Notes under the pieces: generated by a model
Database searches by the model: none
Told to the model about the DNA's origin: nothing
Seen by the model: only the letters and a program-made list of their open reading frames with translations
Position numbers and translations under genes: made by a program
Part shown: piece after piece, positions 54,940 to 63,315 of the stretch
Numbering within the stretch: the stretch's first letter is position 1
Layout of the letters: the number at the start of each line of letters is the position of its first letter
Assembly (NCBI GenBank): GCA_002420145.1
Contig: DIHL01000004.1
Location: 9,419 to 73,418, forward strand
From: Bacteroidetes bacterium UBA5697
Lineage (GTDB): Bacteria > Bacteroidota > Bacteroidia > B-17B0 > Aurantibacillaceae
Direction of reading: 5' to 3'
Length of the DNA: 64,000 nt

Positions 54940-56061
54940 ATGAAAAAAATAACGATATACTTTTTATCAATTACACTTTTTGCATTTCTTTTTTCTAATT
55001 GTAAAAAGAAAACAACGGATGAAGAAGTGTTAGAAGATTCTTTTGATAAAAGTGGAATGCTGACAAATTATGCAGATAATGTAATTATGCCAAATTTAAA
55101 CATGGCTAAAAATGCATTGGATTCCTTTGCAACTTCTTATAATGATTTTAAATTGACAAAAAATACAGCGAACTTAACTATTGCAAGACAAAGATTTATT
55201 AGAGCTTATGTGACTTTTCAATATATAAGTACATTTGAATATGGCCCTTCTGAAACTGAGTTTGTTCGTTCTAATTTCAATACGTATCCATGCGATACTG
55301 ATCAAATAAAAACAAACATTAATTCAGGAGTATATGATTTTAATGTGATTTCAAATCTAGATGCAAAAGGATTTCCTGCAATCGATTATTTATTGTACGG
55401 CAAATCTCAAACAGACGCTGCAATTGTTAGTTTATTTGATACAGATGCCAATGCCGTAAACAGATCAAACTATGTTTCGGATTGTTTAGCAGAAATGCAA
55501 ACAAAATTAAATGCAGTTATTAATGGCTGGAATGGTGGTTATAAAAACACGTTTATTTCATCCACTGGTTCTGAGATTGGAAGTTCTTTAGGAATGTTAG
55601 TGAATCAATTAAACTTTGAAATTGATTTATTGAAAAATGGTAAAATTGGTATTCCTCTTGGTAAAAGATCTTTAGGCGTTCAATTACCTGAAAAGTGTGA
55701 AGCGTATTACGCACAAAACTATTCGGTTGATTTAGCAAAGCACTGTTTACAAAATATTGAAAATGTGTATTTGGGACGTTCCATTACTGGCGCTGATGGT
55801 TTAGGTTTAGATGATTATTTAGATGCTTTAAAAGCGCAACATACTTCAGGAACATTAAATGCAGCAATCAAAAATCAGTTTGCTATCGCTAAAGCAAAAT
55901 TAGCTTTGGTTCAAGAGCCTTTATCAACTTCGGTTATGACAGATGTTGCAACTGTTGATGCAGCTTATATTGAAATTGTAAAATTGTTGGTATTGCTTAA
56001 AACAGACACTCCTTCTGTTCTGGGAATTGTAATTACATATCAAGATGGAGACGGCGATTAA
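54940..56061 (+). CDS. Imelysin family lipoprotein
   Basis: 373 residues with a lipoprotein signal ending FSNC (Cys21). Two helical-bundle halves typical of imelysin/EfeO-M75-like proteins: QRFIRAYVTFQYISTFEYGP and GFPAIDYLLYG in the first, GSSLGMLVNQLNFEID, then GKRSLGVQLPEKCEAYY and LGLDDYLDAL in the second. The GxHxxE motif of canonical imelysin is replaced by GFPAID, so a metallopeptidase activity is unlikely; a binding role in iron uptake is the usual inference. It overlaps the next gene by 17 bases. Confidence 0.9.
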   Translation: MKKITIYFLSITLFAFLFSNCKKKTTDEEVLEDSFDKSGMLTNYADNVIMPNLNMAKNALDSFATSYNDFKLTKNTANLTIARQRFIRAYVTFQYISTFEYGPSETEFVRSNFNTYPCDTDQIKTNINSGVYDFNVISNLDAKGFPAIDYLLYGKSQTDAAIVSLFDTDANAVNRSNYVSDCLAEMQTKLNAVINGWNGGYKNTFISSTGSEIGSSLGMLVNQLNFEIDLLKNGKIGIPLGKRSLGVQLPEKCEAYYAQNYSVDLAKHCLQNIENVYLGRSITGADGLGLDDYLDALKAQHTSGTLNAAIKNQFAIAKAKLALVQEPLSTSVMTDVATVDAAYIEIVKLLVLLKTDTPSVLGIVITYQDGDGD

Positions 56062-57409
56062 TTACATCAAATCTTTTTTTTCTAAATCTGTACATATTGC
56101 TCCATTAGCTGTTTTCAGAATAGCTTTTGGTGTATTAATGTTAGCTTCAATTATTCGTTTTAGTGCTAAAGGTTGGGTTTATAGCATGTATATAAAACCA
56201 AAACTATTTTTTCCATACTATGGATTTGAATGGGTGAAACCACTTGGAGAAACTGGCATGTATGTGGTTTTTGTCATCATGGCTCTTGCGGCATTATTTA
56301 TTATTCTTGGTTTATTTTATAAATTCTCAATCATTCTTTTTTTCTTAACCTTCACTTACGTAGAGTTGATTGATAAAACCAATTATTTAAATCATTACTA
56401 TTTCATTAGTATCATGAGCTTGCTGATGATTTTTTTACCAGCTCATCGCTATTTTTCTTTAGATGTTTGGAGAAATAAAACTATTCAGGTAACTCAAATT
56501 CCTAATTATTTTATTTTGATTGTTAAGTTTCAGGTGTTTGTTGTTTATTTTTTTGCGGGTGTGGCCAAGTTAAACTACGATTGGTTGTTTAATGCTATGC
56601 CTCTTAAAATATGGCTTCCAGCACACAGTGAAATGCCAATTATTGGAAGTTATTTAACAAAAGAATGGGTAGCATATTTTTTTAGTTGGTTTGGTTGTCT
56701 GTATGATTTAGCAATTCCATTTTTTTTATTCATGCCACGATTTATAAAGCCAGCTTATTTTTTTGTTGTTGTTTTTCACTTAGCGTCTTCCTTGTTTTTT
56801 AATATTGGGATGTTTCCTTATGTGATGATTTGTTTAACTACTATCTTTTTTAGCGAGAACTTTCATATTCAATTAATAGAAAAATTAAAAAGTATTTTTA
56901 AATTAAAGGCATCAGTAGTAGAAAGTACACTCTATAAACCAAAGCCTTTATTTGTAAAGGTGCTTACAGGATTGATGTTGCTTCATTTTTCAATTCAGCT
57001 AATACTTCCTTTCAGATATTTGTTATATGATGGAGAATTGTTTTGGACAGAGCAAGGTTTCCGTTTTTCGTGGAGAGTGATGTTGATTGAAAAAGCAGGC
57101 ACCGCATTTTTTTATATCAGAGATAAAAAAACAGGGAAAGAAATGGAAGTAAGTAACAGTGAATATCTAACTCAAATGCAAGAAAAAATGATGGCTACTC
57201 AACCAGATATGTTGATTAACTATGCGCATTTTTTAAAGCAAGAGTTTGAGAAAAAAGGGTTTGAAGATCCTGAAGTATTGGCAGAATCATACGTGACATT
57301 GAATGGAAAAACGAGTCGATTAATGGTTGATAAAACTACCGTGTTGAGTGAAGAAGAAGATAATTTGAAACCTAAAAAATGGATTATTCCAGCATCAAAT
57401 AGCAAGTAA
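56045..57409 (+). CDS. HTTM-domain membrane protein (vitamin K-dependent gamma-carboxylase-like)
   Basis: 454 residues. Several membrane helices (about 20-300) with the family motif YFFAGVAKLNYDWL; the Lys aligns with the catalytic-base Lys of human gamma-glutamyl carboxylase in AGVKKLDADW. A C-terminal extracytoplasmic part (about 330-454) begins with RFSWRVMLIEKAG. Bacterial HTTM proteins have no firmly assigned reaction. The start overlaps the imelysin end by 17 bases and the stop overlaps the TonB receptor ATG by one base, so the three are translationally coupled. Confidence 0.88.
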   Translation: METAINYIKSFFSKSVHIAPLAVFRIAFGVLMLASIIRFSAKGWVYSMYIKPKLFFPYYGFEWVKPLGETGMYVVFVIMALAALFIILGLFYKFSIILFFLTFTYVELIDKTNYLNHYYFISIMSLLMIFLPAHRYFSLDVWRNKTIQVTQIPNYFILIVKFQVFVVYFFAGVAKLNYDWLFNAMPLKIWLPAHSEMPIIGSYLTKEWVAYFFSWFGCLYDLAIPFFLFMPRFIKPAYFFVVVFHLASSLFFNIGMFPYVMICLTTIFFSENFHIQLIEKLKSIFKLKASVVESTLYKPKPLFVKVLTGLMLLHFSIQLILPFRYLLYDGELFWTEQGFRFSWRVMLIEKAGTAFFYIRDKKTGKEMEVSNSEYLTQMQEKMMATQPDMLINYAHFLKQEFEKKGFEDPEVLAESYVTLNGKTSRLMVDKTTVLSEEEDNLKPKKWIIPASNSK

Positions 57410-59817
57410 TGTTTAAGTTCCTCTCCATATTATTTGTATTATGTTGCTGCAATATATTGTTTGCCCAAAATGAATTTACTATTCAGGGTAATGTGTATTT
57501 ATCTAATGGTATTGCTGCGGCAGATGCTCAAGTAAATTATGCTAATCAAAAAGTAAAAACAGATGTTGCTGGGCATTTTATGTTGTCGCATGTTAAAGAA
57601 GGAAATATTCAATTAATTGTTTTTTTAGTTGGGTATAAAAATCATATCGAAAAATTAAAATTAATTTCAGATACAACTTTACTAATTCAATTAGATTCTA
57701 TAGGAAATACATTAACTGAAATTGTGATTGAATCCGAAAAAGATAATTCGTTTGGGATCGGTAAATTAAATAATGTGGAAGGAACTTCTATTTACGCTGG
57801 TAAAAAAAGTGAAGTCATTTATTTGAATGATATGAATGCAAACCTAGCTACCAACAACTCACGTCAGGTGTTTGCTAAAGTAGCTGGTATTAATATTTTT
57901 GAAAACGATGGAGCGGGAATTCAATTAGGTATTGGAGGTAGAGGATTAAATCCAAATCGTGTATCTAATTTTAATACTCGTCAAAACGGATATGATATCA
58001 GTGCGGATGCTTTAGGTTATCCTGAGAGTTATTACACGCCGCCAACAGAAGCATTAGATAGAATAGAAGTAATAAGAGGAGCCGCTAGTTTACAATATGG
58101 AACACAGTTCGGAGGTTTCATTAATTTTAAATTCAAGAAAGGTCCTGCTGATAAAAAAAATCAATTAATCTCTCGTCAAACGTATGGTTCGTTTGGGCTA
58201 ATAAACTCTTTCAATAGTATTGGTGGAACAGTAAAAAAAATAAACTACTATACATTTTATCAATACAAACAAGGAGATAGTTGGAGACCAAATTCTGAAT
58301 TTAAAATGCATACGGCTCATGCATCCGTTAATTATCAGCTGAATTCAAATCTTAAAATTACAGGCGAATATACTTATATGACTTATTTGGCACACCAGCC
58401 TGGAGGTTTAACGGATATGCAATTTAATTTAGATCCATCAAAGAGTATAAGAAACAGAAATTGGTTTAAGGTAAATTGGAATTTAGCATCCTTAAGTTTA
58501 GATTGGAAATTATCGCCATCTGCTAGAATTAGTTGGATGAATTTTGGATTAATTGCTGAAAGAATTACAGTTGGTTACTTGGGGCAAATCAATAGAGCAG
58601 ATCCTTTAACAGAAAGAGATATTTTAGGAGATGAGTATAAAAATTTTGGTTCTGAATTACGTTTTTTGAAACGTTATGAATTGTTTAAGAACACATCTGT
58701 ATTTTTAATTGGAGTTCGTTATTACCAAGGAAAAACAATAAGAAAACAAGGATTAGGAGATACAACCTCTAAAGCTAATTTTAGTTATTTAAACCCTAAT
58801 GATTTAGAACATAGTGATTATACATTTCCTAGTAGAAACGTCGCTTTATTTTCAGAAAACATTTTTCAGTTAACTAAAAAATTAAGTTTAACACCTGGTG
58901 TTCGTTTCGAATATATTTCTACTTCGGCTGCAGGATATTATAAAGAAACGAATAAAGATTTAGCAGGTAATATTATTTTAGATTTAAAGCGCGAGGAAGA
59001 AAGAAATAGTGATCGTTCGTTTTTATTAGGTGGATTAGGTTTGTTATATAAGCCAGTGAGTAAAGTAGAGTTGTATGTTAACTTTAGTCAAAACTACCGC
59101 TCTATTAATTTTAATGATATGCGTGTGGTAAATCCAAATTTTAAAGTGGATCCCAATTTAAAAGATGAAACAGGATATACAGCTGATGGTGGAATTAGAT
59201 TAACCTTGAAAGATTTATTGTACTTAGATTTTAGTGTGTATTATTTAAGATATAATGATCGTATTGGAACAGTTTTAAAAGAAGACGAATCAACTTATGT
59301 ACTATATAGATATAGAACAAATATTTCGGATAGTAGAAACATTGGAGCTGAATGTTTTGCAGAAATAGACTTATTTAAATTATTTAATAAGAAAGCAAAA
59401 CATAAGCTAAGTTATTTTGTGAATGCTTCATACACAGATGCCAGATACATTAGTAGCCAGCAAAGTGGCTTTAATGATAAATTAGTAGAGTTGGTTCCGA
59501 TGAGTATTTTAAGAAGTGGTTTAACTTATAAATACAAAGGATTCAGCACTACCGTTCAGGGTTCTTATACGGCTGAGCAATTTGCTGATGCCAGTAACTC
59601 AAAATATAGCACCAATGCTATCACAGGAATTATTCCTGCATATACCATTTGTGATTTTTCGGCACAGTACACCTATAAATTTTTCAATATATCGGCAGGC
59701 ATCAATAATTTTTTAAACGAAATTTATTTTACTCGCCGAGCAGAGGGTTATCCAGGCCCAGGTATTTTACCTTCCGACCCTCGAAATTTTTACGTGACCT
59801 TGCAGTTGAAATTTTAA
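57409..59817 (+). CDS. TonB-dependent outer-membrane receptor, FecA-like
   Basis: 802 residues: signal peptide ending LFAQ (about 20), a carboxypeptidase-regulatory-like domain (about 23-95, GNVYLSNGIAAADAQVNYANQ), a plug domain (about 120-225, LDRIEVIRGAASLQYGTQFGG) and a 22-strand barrel ending in NFYVTLQLKF. The barrel segment GGLTDMQFNLDPSKSIRNRNWF resembles ferric dicitrate receptors. It should import an iron chelate or similar ligand with TonB energy. It is last in the imelysin-HTTM operon and converges on mce with a 4-base overlap. Confidence 0.94.
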   Translation: MFKFLSILFVLCCCNILFAQNEFTIQGNVYLSNGIAAADAQVNYANQKVKTDVAGHFMLSHVKEGNIQLIVFLVGYKNHIEKLKLISDTTLLIQLDSIGNTLTEIVIESEKDNSFGIGKLNNVEGTSIYAGKKSEVIYLNDMNANLATNNSRQVFAKVAGINIFENDGAGIQLGIGGRGLNPNRVSNFNTRQNGYDISADALGYPESYYTPPTEALDRIEVIRGAASLQYGTQFGGFINFKFKKGPADKKNQLISRQTYGSFGLINSFNSIGGTVKKINYYTFYQYKQGDSWRPNSEFKMHTAHASVNYQLNSNLKITGEYTYMTYLAHQPGGLTDMQFNLDPSKSIRNRNWFKVNWNLASLSLDWKLSPSARISWMNFGLIAERITVGYLGQINRADPLTERDILGDEYKNFGSELRFLKRYELFKNTSVFLIGVRYYQGKTIRKQGLGDTTSKANFSYLNPNDLEHSDYTFPSRNVALFSENIFQLTKKLSLTPGVRFEYISTSAAGYYKETNKDLAGNIILDLKREEERNSDRSFLLGGLGLLYKPVSKVELYVNFSQNYRSINFNDMRVVNPNFKVDPNLKDETGYTADGGIRLTLKDLLYLDFSVYYLRYNDRIGTVLKEDESTYVLYRYRTNISDSRNIGAECFAEIDLFKLFNKKAKHKLSYFVNASYTDARYISSQQSGFNDKLVELVPMSILRSGLTYKYKGFSTTVQGSYTAEQFADASNSKYSTNAITGIIPAYTICDFSAQYTYKFFNISAGINNFLNEIYFTRRAEGYPGPGILPSDPRNFYVTLQLKF

Positions 59818-60221
59818 TCTTTTCTCTCCTGACACAATTCCACCAAAACACCATTAGTGCTTTTTGGATGTAAAAAGAAAATCAATTTATTGTCAGCACC
59901 ATGTTTTGGTTCTTTGTTCAACACCTCAAAACCTTCGGCTTTTAATCTGTCCATTTCTTGATAAATATCATCCACTTCGTAAGCAATATGATGTATACCT
60001 TCTCCTTTTTTGTCAATAAACTTGGCAATAGCACTTTCGGGATTGGTAGCTTCTAAAAGTTCAATTTTGGTCTCTCCTAACTGAAAAAAAGACGTGCTGA
60101 CACCCTCACTTTCTACAGATTCTACCTTGTAATGGTCTTTTCCGAAGAGTTTTTTGAATAAATCGTTAGAATTTTGAAGGCTTTTTACTGCAATCCCAAT
60201 ATGTTCTATTTTCTTAATCAT
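59814..60221 (-). CDS. mce: Methylmalonyl-CoA epimerase
   Basis: 135 residues from ATG 60219-60221 (MIKKIEHIGIAVKSL), a vicinal-oxygen-chelate protein. Metal ligands: His of EHIGIAV, His of GIHHIAYEVDD and Glu of GVLVELCQ, with QLGETKIELLEA between. It interconverts (S)- and (R)-methylmalonyl-CoA, linking propionyl-CoA carboxylation to methylmalonyl-CoA mutase. The longer frame to 60239 begins with TTG that belongs to its -7 box, so I reject it. Confidence 0.95.
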   Translation of the reverse strand: MIKKIEHIGIAVKSLQNSNDLFKKLFGKDHYKVESVESEGVSTSFFQLGETKIELLEATNPESAIAKFIDKKGEGIHHIAYEVDDIYQEMDRLKAEGFEVLNKEPKHGADNKLIFFLHPKSTNGVLVELCQERKD

Positions 60222-60236
60222 AAGTGCTATTTTGCT

Positions 60237-60244
60237 CAAAAATA
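60237..60244 (-). promoter_or_regulatory. Candidate -7 box of mce
   Basis: Minus-strand TATTTTTG matches TAnnTTTG and lies 16 bases before the ATG at 60221. It faces the tatA promoter in an 87-base divergent spacer. Confidence 0.55.
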
Positions 60245-60260
60245 ACAGATTTTTGGCAAT

Positions 60261-60290
60261 TTGCTTAAAACTAATAAATCCTTATATTTG
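60261..60290 (+). promoter_or_regulatory. Promoter of tatA
   Basis: TTG at 60261 and TATATTTG at 60283-60290 are 19 bases apart, matching the Bacteroidota TTG-N19-TAnnTTTG pattern. The ATG lies 19 bases downstream. Confidence 0.75.
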
Positions 60291-60308
60291 TAGCCTAAAT
60301 TTATAACA

Positions 60309-60506
60309 ATGACACAAGCATTAATCTTAGGTATGTTAGGCGGACTTGGAGCTCCTGAAATTATCATTATTTTAGTTATCGTTTTATTATTATTCGGAGG
60401 TAAAAAAATTCCAGAATTAATGAAAGGATTAGGAAAAGGAATGAAAGAGTTTAAGGATGCAAAAGATGGAAATTCTTCTGAATCAACTGACGTAGAAAAA
60501 AAATAA
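60309..60506 (+). CDS. tatA: Twin-arginine translocase subunit TatA/TatE
   Basis: 65 residues: one membrane helix (about 12-33, APEIIIILVIVLLLFGG), the FGGKKIPELMKGLGKGMKEFKDA amphipathic helix with the invariant Phe-Gly and Pro, and a short acidic/Ser tail. TatA oligomers form the pore through which folded Tat substrates pass. tatC is not adjacent. It is monocistronic, between a clear promoter and terminator. Confidence 0.96.
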   Translation: MTQALILGMLGGLGAPEIIIILVIVLLLFGGKKIPELMKGLGKGMKEFKDAKDGNSSESTDVEKK

Positions 60507-60527
60507 ATTCTTATTGAAAAACATTTT

Positions 60528-60560
60528 AAAAGCGTCAGTCTGTTCGATTGACGCTTTTAT
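60528..60560 (+). terminator. Terminator after tatA
   Basis: Stem AAAAGCGTCA (60528-60537) / TGACGCTTTT (60549-60558) ends 20 bases before the gatA start. Confidence 0.8.
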
Positions 60561-60577
60561 TATTTAATATATAAACT

Positions 60578-62008
60578 GTGTATACATTTACAACTATAAA
60601 AAATCTTCATGCTGATTTAAATTCAGGAAAAATCTCTTGTGTTCAATTAGTAGAAGAATCTATAAAAGCTATTGAAGCAAAAAAACAGTTGAATGCTTTT
60701 TTAGAAGTGTTTAATGAGTCAGCTTTGGCACAAGCTAAATTGGTAGATGAAAAAATTAAAGCTTCGACAGGCTCAGCTTCCAATTCTTTAGGAAAATTAG
60801 CGGGTGTTGTTATTGGTTTAAAAGATAATATCTGTTATAAAGGTCATAAGGTTTCTTGTTCATCAAAAATATTAGAAGGCTTTGAATCTTTATATTCATC
60901 TACAGTGGTTGAACGTTTATTAGCTGAAGATGCAATTATTATTGGCCGTTTAAACTGTGATGAATTTGCCATGGGAAGTAGTAACGAAAATTCTGCTTAT
61001 GGCAAGGTATTAAATCCATTAAACGAAAATACAGTACCAGGTGGTTCTTCTGGCGGTTCTGCAGCAGCAGTTGCTGCTAATTTGTGTTATGTTGCTTTAG
61101 GTTCTGACACCGGTGGTTCTATTCGTCAGCCAGCTTCGTTTACAGGAACAGTAGGATTAAAACCTACTTACGGAAGAATTTCTCGTTGGGGATTAATTGC
61201 TTATGCTTCCTCTTTCGATCAAATTGGCCCTATTACTAAAACAGTAGAAGATGCTGCTTTATTATTAGAAATTATGGCAGGTAAAGATGAGTATGATACA
61301 ACGGCTTCACAAAAGCCAGTTGGGCAATATGTGAATGCTTTATCTGAAACTAAAAAATACAAAGTTGCGTATTTAAAAGAATGCGTAGAGTCTAACGGTT
61401 TAGACCCTGAAGTAAAAAAACAAACTTTAGCTGCTTTAGATAAATTAAAAAACGACGGACACACAGTAACTGCTGTTGATTTTCCTTACTTAGATTTTTT
61501 AGTACCAACTTACTATGTGTTAACTACTGCTGAGGCTTCTTCAAACTTGTCTCGTTTTGATGGCGTACATTATGGTTATAGAAGCCCTAATGCTACTGAT
61601 TTAGAAAGTACTTACAAAAAAACGCGTAGCGAAGGATTTGGTAAAGAAGTAAAGCGTCGTATTATGTTAGGGACTTTTGTATTAAGCGCAGGATATTATG
61701 ATGCGTATTATAGCAAAGCTCAAAAAGTAAGAAATAAGATTCGTCAAAAAACGCGTGAGATTTTAGCACAGCACGATTTTATTGTAACGCCTTCTACACC
61801 AAGTACCGCTTTTGAATTTGGAAAGAATAGTACAGACCCAATCAAAATGTATTTAGAAGATATTTTTACGGTTCAAGCAAACATCGTTGGATGCCCTGCT
61901 ATTTCTGTTCCTAATGGAACTCATAGCAATGGTTTGCCAATTGGTTTACAAATTATGGGACGTGATTTTGAAGAAGGTAATTTATTGAACTTAGCGAATC
62001 AGATTTAA
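60578..62008 (+). CDS. gatA: Glutamyl-tRNA(Gln) amidotransferase subunit A
   Basis: 476 residues, amidase-signature family. The catalytic Lys is in GLKDNI (about residue 82), the cis-Ser in GSDTGGSIRQP and the nucleophilic Ser in the same GGSSGGSAAAVAA-to-GGSIRQP region. GatA releases ammonia from glutamine for conversion of Glu-tRNA(Gln) to Gln-tRNA(Gln) with GatBC. The start is GTG just before the first conserved helix. Residues 62-68 (ASTGSAS) are encoded by a dispersed-repeat core (60761-60780). Confidence 0.96.
   Translation: MYTFTTIKNLHADLNSGKISCVQLVEESIKAIEAKKQLNAFLEVFNESALAQAKLVDEKIKASTGSASNSLGKLAGVVIGLKDNICYKGHKVSCSSKILEGFESLYSSTVVERLLAEDAIIIGRLNCDEFAMGSSNENSAYGKVLNPLNENTVPGGSSGGSAAAVAANLCYVALGSDTGGSIRQPASFTGTVGLKPTYGRISRWGLIAYASSFDQIGPITKTVEDAALLLEIMAGKDEYDTTASQKPVGQYVNALSETKKYKVAYLKECVESNGLDPEVKKQTLAALDKLKNDGHTVTAVDFPYLDFLVPTYYVLTTAEASSNLSRFDGVHYGYRSPNATDLESTYKKTRSEGFGKEVKRRIMLGTFVLSAGYYDAYYSKAQKVRNKIRQKTREILAQHDFIVTPSTPSTAFEFGKNSTDPIKMYLEDIFTVQANIVGCPAISVPNGTHSNGLPIGLQIMGRDFEEGNLLNLANQI
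60761..60780 (+). repeat. Dispersed-repeat core inside gatA
   Basis: GCTTCGACAGGCTCAGCTTC shares the TTCGACxxGCTCAG core with the unit in ftsZ and the spacer at 31841. It reads in frame as ASTGSAS between the N-terminal helices and the LGKLAGVVIGLKD strand. Confidence 0.6.
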
Positions 62009-62017
62009 AAATAATTA

Positions 62018-62154
62018 TTCAACACAGAGACAAAATTATTCACCACAGAGACACAAAGAACACAGAGAAAAGTTTTGTAAACAGTTATAGAGGAGTAATA
62101 TAAAAACATAATAAAATAATCTCTGTGTCCTCAGTGACTCAGTGGTGAAAAAAC
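62018..62154. repeat. Inverted repeat between gatA and the Mrp gene
   Basis: The left arm TTCACCACAGAGACACAAAG... (62039-62068) faces the right arm ...CTCAGTGACTCAGTGGTGAA (62120-62150); a shorter partial copy of the left arm precedes it at 62018. This CACAGAG-rich element is seen in many distantly related bacteria. It occupies nearly the whole spacer. Confidence 0.75.
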
Positions 62155-62163
62155 TAAACAAAA

Positions 62164-63258
62164 ATGGCAATTACAGTAGATAGCGTTATAGACGCCCTAA
62201 AATATGTAGATGATCCAGATCTTAAAAAAGATTTAGTGACTCTTGGAATGATTAAAGATGTTGTAGTAGATGGAAAAAATGTTTCGTTTACAGTTGTATT
62301 AACTACTCCAGCATGTCCTATGAAAGATATGATACATAATGCTTGTGTGAATGCTATTAAGCATTATGTTGACAAAGAAGCGATTGTAAATGTAAACATG
62401 ACAGCTAATGTGACTTCTACAAGAGATAAAGATTTAGGAACTTTATCACAAGTTAAAAATATTATTGCTGTAGCCTCTGGAAAAGGTGGAGTAGGGAAAT
62501 CTACAATATCTGCAAACTTAGCAGTGGCTTTAGCTAAACAAGGTGCTAAGGTTGGTTTAGTAGATGCTGATATTTATGGACCATCTCAAACCATTATGTT
62601 TGACGTGCAAAATGATATGCCAGGTAAAGGCGAATACGAAGGCAAGCCAAAAATGAAACCAGTAGAAAGCTACGGAGTAAAATTAAACTCTGTAGGTTTT
62701 TTAGCAGGCCCAGATCAGGTTATTGCTTTACGCGGACCGATGGCATCAAAAGCATTAACGCAATTATTTACAGATACCGCTTGGGGAGAATTAGATTATT
62801 TAATCGTTGATTTACCTCCAGGAACGGGCGATATACAAATTACTTTATGTAGCACAGTGCCAATAACTGGAGCAGTAATAGTCAGTACTCCTCAACAAGT
62901 TGCTTTAGCAGATGCACGAAAAGGAATTGCTTTATTTAAATTACCGGCTTTAAATGTGCCTGTTTTAGGAATCGTTGAGAACATGGCTTACTTTACACCA
63001 GAAGAATTACCAGATAATAAATATTATATTTTTGGTAGAGATGGCGCTAAAAATTTAGCAGCTGAAATGAATTTACCTTTATTAGGACAAATTCCTTTAG
63101 TGCAAAGTATACGCGAAGCTGGTGATGCAGGAAGGCCAGCTATTTTACAAGAAACAACACCGCAAGCTTTAGCTTTTAGAGAAATGGCGCAAAATATTGC
63201 ACAGCAAGTAGCGATATTAAATGCTAATAAATTAAAAGAAAAACCAGCGACAGCTTAA
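62164..63258 (+). CDS. Mrp/ApbC/NBP35-type P-loop ATPase, iron-sulfur carrier family
   Basis: 364 residues: an N-terminal MIP18/DUF59 domain (about 1-90, VDDPDLKKDLVTLGMI, TTPACPMKDM), then a MinD-like ATPase with the deviant Walker A VASGKGGVGKST, DADIYGPSQT, RGPMASKAL and DLPPGTGDIQ. The family delivers Fe-S clusters. The CxxC usually found after GxVENMxYF is missing (AYFTPEELPDNKYYIFG follows instead), as in other Bacteroidota members I recall. It ends at a strong terminator. Confidence 0.93.
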   Translation: MAITVDSVIDALKYVDDPDLKKDLVTLGMIKDVVVDGKNVSFTVVLTTPACPMKDMIHNACVNAIKHYVDKEAIVNVNMTANVTSTRDKDLGTLSQVKNIIAVASGKGGVGKSTISANLAVALAKQGAKVGLVDADIYGPSQTIMFDVQNDMPGKGEYEGKPKMKPVESYGVKLNSVGFLAGPDQVIALRGPMASKALTQLFTDTAWGELDYLIVDLPPGTGDIQITLCSTVPITGAVIVSTPQQVALADARKGIALFKLPALNVPVLGIVENMAYFTPEELPDNKYYIFGRDGAKNLAAEMNLPLLGQIPLVQSIREAGDAGRPAILQETTPQALAFREMAQNIAQQVAILNANKLKEKPATA

Positions 63259-63276
63259 TGTCAATTATAAATAATT

Positions 63277-63312
63277 AAAAAGCTCCTTCAATATTTTGAA
63301 GGAGCTTTTTTG
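63277..63312. terminator. Terminator after the Mrp gene
   Basis: 15-bp stem (63277-63291 with 63296-63310), 4-base loop, T-run on the plus side and A-run on the other. Confidence 0.9.
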
Positions 63313-63315
63313 TTT

